DNA from: Bin52 sp965213935
GTDB lineage: Bacteria > Pseudomonadota > Alphaproteobacteria > Thalassobaculales > Thalassobaculaceae
Length of the DNA: 64,000 nucleotides
Assembly (NCBI GenBank): GCA_965213935.1
Contig: CBDCAO010000012.1
Span: forward strand, 2,480,001-2,544,000
Direction: 5' to 3'
The notes under the pieces: model-generated
Database searches by the model: none
The model's input: only the letters and a program-made list of their open reading frames with translations
Told to the model about the DNA's origin: nothing
Program-made: the position numbers and the translations under genes
Shown: positions 16,894-25,822 of the stretch, piece after piece
How the letters are laid out: each line of letters starts with the position of its first letter
How positions within the stretch are numbered: the first letter of the stretch is position 1

Positions 16894-17865
16894 TCAGGAC
16901 AGCGAGATCTCGTTTATCAGCCGCTCGCCGGCAAAGAACCGGTCTGCATTCGCGAAGATCTCGCGGAACTTGATCAGCATGGTGTCGCGGGTCCCCGGCG
17001 CGTGGTGCGGGGTCAGGACCACGTTCGCGAACGGGGCGAAGGGGCTGGGACCCGGCGGCGGTTCGACCTCGAACACGTCGAGCCCGGCTCCTCCCAGGTG
17101 TCCGGAGCGAAGCGCGTCCAGCAGTGCCGGCTCCGAGACCACCGGCCCCCGGGCGCAGTTGATCAGGACAGTGCCCTGCCGCATGGCGGCCAGCGCCTCG
17201 GCGTCGATCATGTGCAGGGTACTGTCGGTGAGCGGCACGTGCAGGGTGACGAAGTCGGACCTGGCGAGCAGATCCGGCAGGCTCGCCCGTTCGGTTGCAA
17301 GCTCGGCCTCGAGTGCGGCGGGCATGTCGAGAATGTCATGGTAGAGGGTTCTTGCCTCGAAACCGATCAGGCGGCGGGCCACCTGGCGGCCAATGCGGCC
17401 AAGTCCGATGATGCCGACCGTCGCGCCCATGAGCTGGCGCGCCGTTGCCCGGAAGGTGTTGGAGTGCCAGCGCCCGGCCCTCAACTCGCTGTCGCAGAAC
17501 GCGAGCCGGCGACCGACCGCCAGCATCAGCATGATCGCGTGTTCGGCGACACCCTCACTGGTCCCCTGCGGTGTCACCGCCAGTCTGATCTGGCGCCGCA
17601 TCAGCGCTCCGGTGTCAACGGTATCGTGGTAGCCGACACCCTGGTGCAGGACCAGACGCAGCTTCGGTGCCGCGTCGATGTCCTCGGCCGACATCCGTGC
17701 CCCGCCGACAATCGCCACCTCGGCCTCGGCCAGGAGACGCCGGCACTCGTCCTCGCTCCCCTCCTCGAGGGTCAGCAGCTGATAGCGGTCCTGCGACATG
17801 GTGGACCGGATCAGGTCGTAGAAGTCCTGTTCCGCCTTGATGAGATAGAGCACCTTGATCGCCAT
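16894..17865 (-). CDS. D-isomer-specific 2-hydroxyacid dehydrogenase family protein
   Basis: A 323-aa NAD-dependent 2-hydroxyacid dehydrogenase. The nucleotide-binding motif GIIGLGRIGRQVARR is near residue 147. The catalytic Arg lies in LINCARGPVVSEPALL near 232, the Glu in DVFEVEPPP near 258, and the His in VLTPHHAPGT near 282. The ATG at 17865 gives the family N-terminus MAIKVLYL. It diverges from the HisD-family gene across 146 bp. Given that neighbour it might act on sulfolactate, which has a dehydrogenase of this fold (SlcC), but phosphoglycerate or glyoxylate-type substrates are equally possible. Confidence 0.85.
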   Translation of the reverse strand: MAIKVLYLIKAEQDFYDLIRSTMSQDRYQLLTLEEGSEDECRRLLAEAEVAIVGGARMSAEDIDAAPKLRLVLHQGVGYHDTVDTGALMRRQIRLAVTPQGTSEGVAEHAIMLMLAVGRRLAFCDSELRAGRWHSNTFRATARQLMGATVGIIGLGRIGRQVARRLIGFEARTLYHDILDMPAALEAELATERASLPDLLARSDFVTLHVPLTDSTLHMIDAEALAAMRQGTVLINCARGPVVSEPALLDALRSGHLGGAGLDVFEVEPPPGPSPFAPFANVVLTPHHAPGTRDTMLIKFREIFANADRFFAGERLINEISLS

Positions 17866-18011
17866 GTCGGTCCTGTCCCGAAGGTTTCGGCGCAGTGGAT
17901 GTAGCCCGGCGGCCGGGAGTGGCAAAGCGAATTCGTCCCGGCAACCCGGGGTATGGCCGGCGCACGCAAGCTGCTAGAAGTCGGCCGTGCCGCGCACGGA
18001 GGGATGATCAC

Positions 18012-19310
18012 ATGGCAACCTACCTGAAGACCGGACTGAGCGAGGCCGAGCGGGCGGAGGAACAGACAAGGGTCCGGGCCACTGTCGAGGAGACCCTGGC
18101 CGGGATCGAGGCTCGCGGCGACGAGGCCATCGCCGAGCTGTCGGCTCGTTTCGACAACTGGGAACGGAAGGACTTCCGCCTGTCCGACCGGGAAATCGAG
18201 CGCTGCCTGGCCCGAATGGATGCGTCCGATCTTGACGACATCCGGTTTGCCCAGGAACAGATCCGCCGCTTCGCCCAGGTCCAGAAGGATGCGCTGCGCG
18301 ACGTCGAGGTCGAAACGCTTCCCGGCGTCATCCTCGGTCACCGCAACATTCCGGTCAGCAGCGTCGGCTGCTACGTGCCGGGCGGCAAGTACCCGATGAT
18401 CGCCTCGGCCCACATGAGCGTGGTGACGGCGAAGGTCGCCGGGGTCACGCGCATCGCCGCCGCCTCCCCGCCGTTTGCCGGCGAGCCGCACCCGGCGGTG
18501 GTCAGTGCGATGCACCTGGGAGGCGCGGACGAGATCTACTGCCTTGGCGGCATCCAGGCGGTCGGAGCCATGGCGCTCGGGACCGCCACGATCGCGCCGG
18601 TCGACATGCTGGTCGGACCCGGGAACGCATTTGTCGCCGAGGCGAAGCGACAGCTGTTCGGACGCGTCGGCATTGACCTGTTCGCCGGTCCCACCGAGAC
18701 CCTGGTGATCGCCGACGAGACTGTGGACGGCGAGCTCTGCGCAACGGACCTGCTCGGCCAGGCCGAGCACGGACCGACCTCTCCCGCGATCCTGCTGACC
18801 ACCTCGGAGGCACTGGCCCACGATACCCTGGCCGAGGTCGAACGACAGCTGCGGCACCTCGCAACGGCGGAGATTGCCGGTCGGGCATGGCGGGACTACG
18901 GACAGGTCATCCTGTGCGACGATCGCGACGAGATGCTGGCGCTCGCTGACAGGATCGCGTCGGAACACGTGCAGGTCATGACCCGCGATCCCGACTGGTT
19001 CCACCGCAACATGACCAACTACGGCGCCCTGTTCCTCGGCCCGGAAACAAATGTCTCCTACGGCGACAAGGTCATCGGAACCAACCACACCCTGCCGACG
19101 CGCGGTGCCGCCCGCTACACCGGAGGGCTTTGGGTCGGAAAGTTCCTGAAGACCTGCACCTACCAGAAGATCACCTCGCCCGAAGCCGCCGTGCAGATCG
19201 GCGAGGTATGCTCGCGACTGTGCGCGCTCGAGGGCTTTGCCGGCCACAAGGAGCAGGCCGACATCCGGGTGCGGCGGCACGGTCGCGTCAACAGTGCAGG
19301 CAATGCCTGA
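18012..19310 (+). CDS. Histidinol dehydrogenase family, HpsN-like sulfopropanediol dehydrogenase
   Basis: A 432-aa HisD-family protein outside any his operon. Zn and active-site positions are kept: LLGQAEHGPTSPA near residue 255, ASEHVQVM near 318, GDKVIGTNHTLPT near 355, and ALEGFAGH near 412. The phrases LGHRNIPVSSVGCYVPGGKYPM and ARYTGGLWVGKFLKTCT read closely like HpsN, which oxidises (R)-2,3-dihydroxypropane-1-sulfonate to sulfolactate, rather than like biosynthetic HisD. The ATG at 18012 follows GGAGGGATGATCAC. An SDR follows after 21 bp, as hpsO-type genes do. The substrate assignment is an inference from resemblance. Confidence 0.7.
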   Translation: MATYLKTGLSEAERAEEQTRVRATVEETLAGIEARGDEAIAELSARFDNWERKDFRLSDREIERCLARMDASDLDDIRFAQEQIRRFAQVQKDALRDVEVETLPGVILGHRNIPVSSVGCYVPGGKYPMIASAHMSVVTAKVAGVTRIAAASPPFAGEPHPAVVSAMHLGGADEIYCLGGIQAVGAMALGTATIAPVDMLVGPGNAFVAEAKRQLFGRVGIDLFAGPTETLVIADETVDGELCATDLLGQAEHGPTSPAILLTTSEALAHDTLAEVERQLRHLATAEIAGRAWRDYGQVILCDDRDEMLALADRIASEHVQVMTRDPDWFHRNMTNYGALFLGPETNVSYGDKVIGTNHTLPTRGAARYTGGLWVGKFLKTCTYQKITSPEAAVQIGEVCSRLCALEGFAGHKEQADIRVRRHGRVNSAGNA

Positions 19311-19331
19311 CCAGCAGCGGAAAACCGGACG

Positions 19332-20099
19332 ATGAACCGTACACGAGCACTCGAACGTTTCCGCCTCGACGGACAGGTCGCGCTGGTCACCGGGGCCGGA
19401 CGCGGTCTCGGGCAGGCCTGTGCCGTTGCCCTTGCCGATGCGGGTGCCGAAGTCATCGCCATGAGCCGGACCGAAAGCGAGCTCGTAGCGCTTGCCGACG
19501 CCATCAGGGCGGACGGCGGAACGGCGAGAACCGTAGTCTGCGACGTGTCGGACCCGATCGCGATCGAGGCGGTGGTCCCGTCGCTCGGCCGGATCGATGT
19601 CCTGGTCAACAACGCCGGCACAAACATCCCCGAGCCGTTTCTCGACGTCAGTCTCGAGCACCTCGACACCATCCTGAACCTCAACGTGAGGGGTGCGTTC
19701 CTGATGGCACAGGCCGTCGCCCGCGGTATGCGCGAGCGCGGGCACGGAGGCTCGATCATTCACATGTCGTCACAAATGGGGCACGTGGGCGCTCCGAACC
19801 GGACCGCCTACTGCGCCAGCAAGCACGCGATCGAGGGGCTGACCAAGGCGATGGGGGTCGAGCTCGCTCCCTACGGCATCCGGGTCAACTCTGTCGGACC
19901 CACCTTTGTCGACACACCGCTTGCACGCGGTTTTCTCGACAACCCGGAGTTCAACCGCGAGGTCCTTGACCGGATCGCGATGGGCAGGCTGGCGCTCGCC
20001 GAGGAGATCGCCGACGCCGTGCTCTACCTCGCGGCACCCGCCTCGGCCATCGTCACCGGAACCAGTCTCGTGGTCGATGGCGGCTGGACCGCCAGGTGA
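19332..20099 (+). CDS. SDR family oxidoreductase
   Basis: A 255-aa classical SDR. It has VTGAGRGLGQACAVALA near residue 20, NNAGTN near 95, the catalytic Ser in HMSSQMG near 145 and the YxxxK pair in YCASKHAIEGL near 158. The C-terminal VVDGGWTAR is typical. It follows the HpsN-like gene by 21 bp, so the two are probably co-transcribed and may act on the same polyol or sulfonate. It converges on the DUF1028 gene. Confidence 0.88.
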   Translation: MNRTRALERFRLDGQVALVTGAGRGLGQACAVALADAGAEVIAMSRTESELVALADAIRADGGTARTVVCDVSDPIAIEAVVPSLGRIDVLVNNAGTNIPEPFLDVSLEHLDTILNLNVRGAFLMAQAVARGMRERGHGGSIIHMSSQMGHVGAPNRTAYCASKHAIEGLTKAMGVELAPYGIRVNSVGPTFVDTPLARGFLDNPEFNREVLDRIAMGRLALAEEIADAVLYLAAPASAIVTGTSLVVDGGWTAR

Positions 20100-20181
20100 T
20101 CCTGATTGGTCGTCGGGCCTCGGCGCAGGCGGCGCCCCGGCACCCGTGCAGACTCCACAGGAACCAGCCGGTACACGAGCT

Positions 20182-20880
20182 TCAGTCCAGCGAGCGCGCC
20201 CAGACATCCTGGGACGGGGTGTTCGCAGGATCGCGGGCGCGCAACGCATAGTAGTCGAGGTAGGGGACGTACCCCGCGTGCACCCGGCGCAGCTCCGTGA
20301 CCGCGTCGTCATGCAGGTCGACCCTGAGGTCAAGGTCGAGCGTGCAGTCAGCCCCCCGGACCACCAGGGCAGCAGAGCGTTCTGGCAGGTGTTCGCCGGT
20401 TGCCCCGGCCTGGCCGCCGGCATCTCTCCCGGCCTCGACCGCCCGAAGCAGCCTCTCGTCAAGCTCGCTACCGGAAGAACTCTCCCAGCTTTCCTCCATG
20501 GCGGCGGCCGTGGCCTCCCCTGCCAGTACGTTGCCGAAGACCGCGTACCCGTCCCCGGTCCGGTGGCCAGCCCACGGACGGCAGTTCTCGCCGGTGTGCA
20601 TCGCGACAACACCGTCGGCAGCGACGATCCCGACCTGGCGGTAGCTGAACCCGGGATCCGCGGCTGCCAGGTGAACCAGAACCTGGCGGGGAAGCATTCC
20701 GGCGGCGAGATGCTCCACCGCCAGGTGTCCAAGGGCCGGATTGGCGAAGGCCTGGGTGGAAAGTACCACCCGGTCGCGAACGAAGAACGGGCAGTATCCC
20801 CCGACACCGAGTGAATAGGTGGCGATCCCCACCCCCACCCTCTCGGTCCGCGGACACCGTGCCAGAATGGTGAACGTCAT
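20182..20880 (-). CDS. DUF1028 family protein
   Basis: A 232-aa DUF1028 protein, a predicted Ntn-type hydrolase family of unproven activity. It opens MTFTILARCPRTERVGVGIAT and carries VGGYCPFFVRDRVVLSTQA near residue 28, YRQVGIVAADGVVAMHTG near 80 and YAVFGNVLAGE near 112. It is the last gene of a six-gene minus-strand operon, 10 bp after the MFS transporter gene. DUF1028 genes often sit in amino-acid or peptide catabolic loci. Confidence 0.85.
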   Translation of the reverse strand: MTFTILARCPRTERVGVGIATYSLGVGGYCPFFVRDRVVLSTQAFANPALGHLAVEHLAAGMLPRQVLVHLAAADPGFSYRQVGIVAADGVVAMHTGENCRPWAGHRTGDGYAVFGNVLAGEATAAAMEESWESSSGSELDERLLRAVEAGRDAGGQAGATGEHLPERSAALVVRGADCTLDLDLRVDLHDDAVTELRRVHAGYVPYLDYYALRARDPANTPSQDVWARSLD

Positions 20881-20890
20881 GAGCGACCTC

Positions 20891-22189
20891 CTACAGTGGT
20901 CCGGGCCAGCGTCCGACCAGCGGCACCGAGACCAGGACCGGTCGCCGTGCCACCCGGCCTGGTTCCCAGCGGTGCCACAGCAACACCAGCACGATCGCGA
21001 GATTGATCAGGTTCCAGGCGAACCCGTTCAGGAACGCGGCCTCGTACGACAGGGTGAGATCGAAGATCGCACCCGACATCCAGCCGCCGAGCGCCATGCC
21101 GCCGATGGTTGCTGACAGTACCATGCCCACGCGCACTCCGACCTCCGATGCCGGAAACCAGTCGCGGATGATGACCGCATAGGCCGGCACGATCCCTCCC
21201 TGGAACAGTCCGAAGATGGCCGAGACCGTGTAGAGACTCCACATCGTGTCTGCGGGCAGGTACAGGAGCAGGCAGAGCGCCTGCAGGGCCGAGCCGATCA
21301 GCAGGGTCGGCACGGCCCCGATCCGGTCCATCACCATCCCGAACCCGATTCGGCTGACCACTCCCAGTCCCAGCATCAGCGAGAGCGCGGCCGAACCGCT
21401 TTCGGCACCCAGCCCGAGATCAACGCAGTATGCAACGATGTGGACCTGGGGCATCGACATCGCCACGCAGCAGGCGATACCCGCCACCACCAGCAGGGCC
21501 TGCAGCATCCGGGGCGGTACCGGCGAGGTTCCGGAGGCGGACGGGAAATCAGGGTCCGCTTCGAGCACCTCCGCGGGTGTCGGCCGGCGCAGCGCCAGAC
21601 CCAGCGGCACCATCACCACACAGCACACCACCCCGATCACCAGGTGCGTGCCCTGCCAGCCGGCGACGTCCAGCAACACGGTCACGACCGGCGGCCAGAC
21701 CGTGCCTGCGACATAGCTGCCGCTCGCCACCAGCGCCACCGCGATACCCCGCCGGCGGCGGAACCACAGCGAGATCGCTGCAATCATCGGTCCGAAGGTC
21801 GCGGCCGATCCCAGCGCGCCGATCAGTACACCCTGGAAGAACAGGTAGAGCCAGAAGTTCTCGACCAGGGCCGCGCCGGTGTAGCCGAGACCGAGGCTGA
21901 GCCCGGAGACCACCACCGGGACCGTCACGCCGAACCGGTCGACCAGCCGGCCCATGACGATATTGCCGGCCATGATCCCGATCATGGTTACGGTGTAGGG
22001 CAGCGACGCCATGCCGCGATCGACATCGAAGTGGGTCTGGATTTCCGGCAGGATGACCACCGACGACCACAGGCCGACGCCACCCGTCGTGCCGATGATC
22101 AGGGAAACGACGAGGCGCCACCACGCATACGGACTGTCAACGCCACCGGCAAACGCCGGCGCGGTCTCAGCCGGCCGGGGCAAAGGCAT
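20891..22189 (-). CDS. MFS transporter
   Basis: A 432-aa major facilitator, about 12 membrane segments. The loop 2-3 signature appears as GNIVMGRLVDRFG near residue 58 and again in the second half as SRIGFGMVMDRIG near 280. It resembles the oxalate/formate-antiporter-like (OFA/monocarboxylate) branch in its WSSVVILPEIQTHF opening, so an organic anion is a reasonable guess. The start at 22189 overlaps the stop of the luciferase-like gene by 23 bp; a longer frame from 22258 is not hydrophobic. Operon partner of DUF1028, two luciferase-like enzymes, a crotonase and an aminotransferase. Confidence 0.87.
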   Translation of the reverse strand: MPLPRPAETAPAFAGGVDSPYAWWRLVVSLIIGTTGGVGLWSSVVILPEIQTHFDVDRGMASLPYTVTMIGIMAGNIVMGRLVDRFGVTVPVVVSGLSLGLGYTGAALVENFWLYLFFQGVLIGALGSAATFGPMIAAISLWFRRRRGIAVALVASGSYVAGTVWPPVVTVLLDVAGWQGTHLVIGVVCCVVMVPLGLALRRPTPAEVLEADPDFPSASGTSPVPPRMLQALLVVAGIACCVAMSMPQVHIVAYCVDLGLGAESGSAALSLMLGLGVVSRIGFGMVMDRIGAVPTLLIGSALQALCLLLYLPADTMWSLYTVSAIFGLFQGGIVPAYAVIIRDWFPASEVGVRVGMVLSATIGGMALGGWMSGAIFDLTLSYEAAFLNGFAWNLINLAIVLVLLWHRWEPGRVARRPVLVSVPLVGRWPGPL

Positions 22190-23045
22190 CGAGCGCCCGC
22201 ATGTCCGCGCCCGCTGCCCCGTCGGCCGGCAGTGCCTGCAGCACCACCTGGTCGGCACCGGCCAGGCGGTGCGCCTCGATCACGTCGTAAATGCGGGCCT
22301 CGGTTCCCCACACCACCATGGCATCGAGGAACCTGTCCGATCCGCCGTCGGCCAGTTCCTCTTCGGTGAAGCCGAGCCGCAGCCAGTTGTCCCGGTAGTT
22401 CGCAAGCGCGAGGTAGCGCGCCATCTGCTGCCTGGCTACACCGCGCGCCGTGTCCGCGTCCGTGGTGAGGCAGAGCTTCTGTTCCACGCAGAGCCAGGGC
22501 CCGGGACCAAGCACGGTGCGCGCCTGTGCCGTGTGCTCCGGGGTTACACAGTAGGGCAGCGCGCCGCGACTGCGCTCGCGAGCAAGCGCCAGCATGGCGG
22601 GACCGAGAGCGGCCAGGACCACCGATCGCTCCGTCCTGCGGATCGTCCCATCCAGGGGCGCCGCCTCCAGGGCCGAGAGGTACGAACGCATTGTCGCGAC
22701 CGGCGGGCCGTAGACATGGCCGCGCGCGCCGGTGACCAGCGGGACATGCGAGACACCGAGTCCGAGAATGAACCGGTTGCTCCACAGTCCGTTCAGACTG
22801 TCATGGGCCTGGGCGGACGTCACCGCATCGCGGGCATAGATATTGGCAATTCCGCTGGCAATGGTGAGCCGGTCGGTGCGCGCGAGCATGAAGGCTCCGA
22901 GCGCAATGCTCTCCCATGACAGCGACTCCGGATACCAGAGCGCCGCGTACCCGCGCCTTTCCACGGCCTGGGCCAGGAACGCCACCTCATCGGGTCCGAG
23001 GTTGTTGGTCGAACACCAGATCCCGAGTCCGTCGGGTCGCTGCAT
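22167..23045 (-). CDS. Luciferase-like (LLM class) flavin-dependent oxidoreductase
   Basis: A 292-aa TIM-barrel protein of the bacterial luciferase/F420-dependent superfamily: GYAALWYPES near residue 32, IALGAFMLARTDRLTIASGI near 45, and SNRFILGLGVSHVPLV near 87. Flavin (FMN or F420) oxidoreductases of this family open rings or oxidise alcohols and sulfonates. The ATG at 23045 follows AGGAG. It lies 28 bp after the crotonase gene and overlaps the MFS gene by 23 bp. Substrate and cofactor are not fixed by sequence. Confidence 0.85.
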   Translation of the reverse strand: MQRPDGLGIWCSTNNLGPDEVAFLAQAVERRGYAALWYPESLSWESIALGAFMLARTDRLTIASGIANIYARDAVTSAQAHDSLNGLWSNRFILGLGVSHVPLVTGARGHVYGPPVATMRSYLSALEAAPLDGTIRRTERSVVLAALGPAMLALARERSRGALPYCVTPEHTAQARTVLGPGPWLCVEQKLCLTTDADTARGVARQQMARYLALANYRDNWLRLGFTEEELADGGSDRFLDAMVVWGTEARIYDVIEAHRLAGADQVVLQALPADGAAGADMRALDAFAPAG

Positions 23046-23073
23046 TGGTCCAGTCTCCTGTTGAAGGATACGC

Positions 23074-23832
23074 TCAGCGACCGGTGAAGACCGGGCTTCG
23101 CTTCTCGCGGAACGCCCGCCCGCCCTCTGCCTGGTCGGCGCTGCGCCTGATTGCGAGCAGCTCCGACCGGGCGCGGGCATGCTGTTCGCTCGGCCCCAAC
23201 GGCGTCACCGTCTCGCGGACGAACCGCTTGAGCATGGCGACAACCAGCGGTGCGCTGTCGGCCAGTGTCCGGGCCCATTCGAGCGCCGCGTCAACATGTT
23301 CGCCTGCAGGGACCACCCGGTTGACCATGCCGCATTCGCGAGCCCGTTCGGCATTGAACCGCGCGCCGGTCAGCATGAACTCCATTGCGACCTTGTGCGG
23401 AATTCTGGCGGCGGTACTGGCGATCAGGCCACCGCAGAACCCGAGCTGGGCCTCGGGGTAGAAGAACTCCGCCGTCTCGTCGGCCACCGCCATGTCGCAG
23501 AACTGCACCAGGCAATAGGCCCCGCCGACACAGTACCCCGACACCGCGGCGATCACCGGCTTGTCGAGCACGACACCGACACCGGGCATGCATTCCCACA
23601 GGTCGGGATCGACCGGCGGATCGGTGATGTCGGCCCCGACGGAGAACGCCCTGGTTCCGGCTGCGGCGAGAACCGCGCAGCGATCGTCGGAGTCGCGATA
23701 CCGGATGAACGCGTCCCTGAGCTCGGCAACCAGCGCGTTGCTCAGCGCGTTGAGCCTCTGTGGCCGGTTGATGATGATGCGTGCGATCCGGTCCGATGAC
23801 TCGTACCGGACCAGGGGTTCCTGATCGCTCAT
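23074..23832 (-). CDS. Enoyl-CoA hydratase/isomerase family protein
   Basis: A 252-aa crotonase-fold protein. The first oxyanion-hole segment reads GTRAFSVGADITD near residue 58 and the second AVSGYCVGGAYCLVQFCDMAVA near 94. The usual catalytic Glu region has FFYPEAQLGFCGG near 124. It lies in the middle of the minus-strand operon, 53 bp after the class IV aminotransferase gene. It could hydrate or cleave an acyl-CoA made from the operon substrate; no CoA ligase is in this operon. Confidence 0.88.
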   Translation of the reverse strand: MSDQEPLVRYESSDRIARIIINRPQRLNALSNALVAELRDAFIRYRDSDDRCAVLAAAGTRAFSVGADITDPPVDPDLWECMPGVGVVLDKPVIAAVSGYCVGGAYCLVQFCDMAVADETAEFFYPEAQLGFCGGLIASTAARIPHKVAMEFMLTGARFNAERARECGMVNRVVPAGEHVDAALEWARTLADSAPLVVAMLKRFVRETVTPLGPSEQHARARSELLAIRRSADQAEGGRAFREKRSPVFTGR

Positions 23833-23885
23833 GGCTGTCCCCGCCGTATGCTTGATATGCCCGGGGCCCAGCCCGGGACCGGATC

Positions 23886-24821
23886 TCAGTAGGCGACCGG
23901 TGTTGCGTGCTGGTCGTTCCGGTGCCACTTCCAGTACAGATCGGTGATCCGGCGGGTTATCGGCCCCGGGCTGTCGTTCGACAGGATCCGGTTGTCGATG
24001 CGCGTGACGGCGATGATACCGCCTGCGGTGCTGGTCAGAAACACCTCGTCGGCATCGTGCAGGTCGTCCGGTGTCAGATCGGCGGTGGTCGCATCGAGGC
24101 CGAGTTCCGCGCACAGTTCGAGCGCCGCCAGCCGGGTCACGCCCTCGAGTGCGCCGCTTGCCGGTGTGCGGACCGAGTTGCCCGAGACCGCAAACACGTT
24201 GAATCCCGGACCCTCGGTCACGTGTCCTGCCAGGTCGAGCAGGATCGCGGTGTCGGCCCCCGCGTCCTCGGCCTCGAACAGCGCACGGACCATGTCGCCG
24301 CGATTGTAGTTCTTGATCGTCGGATCGACCGACTCGGACGGGATGCGCGGGGTGGACGCGATCATCACGTGGGCGCCGCGCTGCTGGATCTCCGCCGACA
24401 GCACGTCGATCCACGGAAGGGCGTAGGCGATGAAGGTGTTGGGAATGCCCGTCACCGCGCCCCGGACACGCGCGGGCGGCACTCCCCGGGTGCAGACCAT
24501 GGCAACGTAGGAATCACGGTGACCCGTGAGGCGGACGCATTCTGCCAGGATGGCGGTGAGCGCGGTGTCGTCGTATCGGACCGACATCCGCACTCCCGCC
24601 AGCGACGTCCGGAAACGCCTGAGGTGATCGTCGAGACGAAAGAACGCCCCATCGTGCACGTGCACCACGTCGTAACAGGCGTCCGAGCGGGTAAACCCGA
24701 AGTCGAGCACGGAAATTCGGGCATCGGCGATCGGCACGTACCTGCCGTCAACATGCGCGGCACCATCGGGCCAACAGCCGGTCTCCAGCCGCTCGCGTAT
24801 CATCCCGGGGTCGAGGTTCAT
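23886..24821 (-). CDS. Aminotransferase class IV (BCAT/D-amino acid transaminase-like)
   Basis: A 311-aa fold-type IV PLP enzyme. It has DARISVLDFGFTRSDACYDV near residue 33, the PLP Lys in DPTIKNYNRGDMV near 170 and VTEGPGFNVFAV near 205, all positions typical of the branched-chain and D-amino acid transaminase group. The ATG at 24821 fits the family N-terminus. It is the second gene of the operon, after a luciferase-like gene. (R)-selective amine transaminases belong to the same fold, so the donor cannot be named. Confidence 0.87.
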   Translation of the reverse strand: MNLDPGMIRERLETGCWPDGAAHVDGRYVPIADARISVLDFGFTRSDACYDVVHVHDGAFFRLDDHLRRFRTSLAGVRMSVRYDDTALTAILAECVRLTGHRDSYVAMVCTRGVPPARVRGAVTGIPNTFIAYALPWIDVLSAEIQQRGAHVMIASTPRIPSESVDPTIKNYNRGDMVRALFEAEDAGADTAILLDLAGHVTEGPGFNVFAVSGNSVRTPASGALEGVTRLAALELCAELGLDATTADLTPDDLHDADEVFLTSTAGGIIAVTRIDNRILSNDSPGPITRRITDLYWKWHRNDQHATPVAY

Positions 24822-24868
24822 GGCCGTCTCCGTGCGTGGGTGCCGTTCCAGTGTGCCCGCCGGCGCGG

Positions 24869-25732
24869 TCAGCCTGCAACCTCGCGGAAACGGCGCAGGA
24901 CCTCGATATGCTCGCCGATCGAGGCGACGTCGTACAGCGGGTAGATGGTGAGCAGTGTCGCGCCAAGCCTGCGCCAGCCCTCGATCGCGGACGCCCACTC
25001 GTCCTCGTCCGTGGTCCGCACCCTCAGCCAGGCCTCGATGCCGAAATCGCCAGGACTGCGGCCCTCCGCCTCGAGCATGCCGCGCAGGGTCTCGACCATG
25101 GTCCGGGCGGCGTCGTTGGGCGGCGAGATCGGAATCCAGCCGTCGCCGAGACGGGCCGCGCGGCGCAGCGCCGCCGGATGGGTTCCGCCGAACCATACCG
25201 GGATCGGTCGCTGGACCGGCATCGGTCTGATGCCGGCGCCGGCGACCGAGTGCCACTCTCCCTGGAAGTCGACCAGTTCCTCGGTCCACAGCCGGCGCAT
25301 GAGCTGGACCTGCTCGCCCATGCGTCTGCCACGGGTTTCCCAGCTCTCGTTGAGACAGGCATATTCGACAAAGTTCCACCCGGACCCGATGCCGAGCCGC
25401 AGGCGCCCGCCGGAGAGCATGTCGATCTGGGCCGCCTGTTTCGCGACCAGGGCGGTCTGGCGCTGCGGCAGGATCAGGACAGCGGAGGCGAGGCCGATCC
25501 GGCTGGTACAGGCGGCGAGGTAGCCGAGGGTCACGAAGGTCTCGTGGAACTCGTCCTGCCAGGTGTAGGGCGGCTGCCAGCCCGGGTGGCGCGACGGATC
25601 GGCGCCGAGCACATGGTCGGGAACGTCGATCCAGTCATAGCCCAGGTCCTCCGCCGCCTGGGCCCAGTCGCGGATTGCCACCGGATCGGACCCGATGTGG
25701 CGGGTCGGAAAGAACGCGCAGAGACCGGCCAT
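24869..25732 (-). CDS. Luciferase-like flavin-dependent oxidoreductase (F420-type)
   Basis: A 287-aa LLM-class protein. It shows AQAAEDLGYDWIDVPDHVLG near residue 24, the family segment KQAAQIDMLSGGRLRLGIGSGWN near 98-120, and PIPVWFGGTHPAALRRAARLGDGW near 170, strongly typical of F420-dependent family members. It is the first gene of the six-gene minus operon, with 90 bp separating it from the divergent SDR gene. It is more canonical than the second LLM gene of the same operon. Confidence 0.88.
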   Translation of the reverse strand: MAGLCAFFPTRHIGSDPVAIRDWAQAAEDLGYDWIDVPDHVLGADPSRHPGWQPPYTWQDEFHETFVTLGYLAACTSRIGLASAVLILPQRQTALVAKQAAQIDMLSGGRLRLGIGSGWNFVEYACLNESWETRGRRMGEQVQLMRRLWTEELVDFQGEWHSVAGAGIRPMPVQRPIPVWFGGTHPAALRRAARLGDGWIPISPPNDAARTMVETLRGMLEAEGRSPGDFGIEAWLRVRTTDEDEWASAIEGWRRLGATLLTIYPLYDVASIGEHIEVLRRFREVAG

Positions 25733-25822
25733 GGGATATCTCCGTACCAGGGTTTGCGAACCGTGCCCGCCCACGTACTGTGCGGCGGCAGGCACAGCAT
25801 AGCGGAGGCGGGAGGACAACAC

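Noticed and set aside
18012..19310. Biosynthetic histidinol dehydrogenase (hisD)
   Set aside because: No his genes nearby, and the text fits HpsN-like proteins better.
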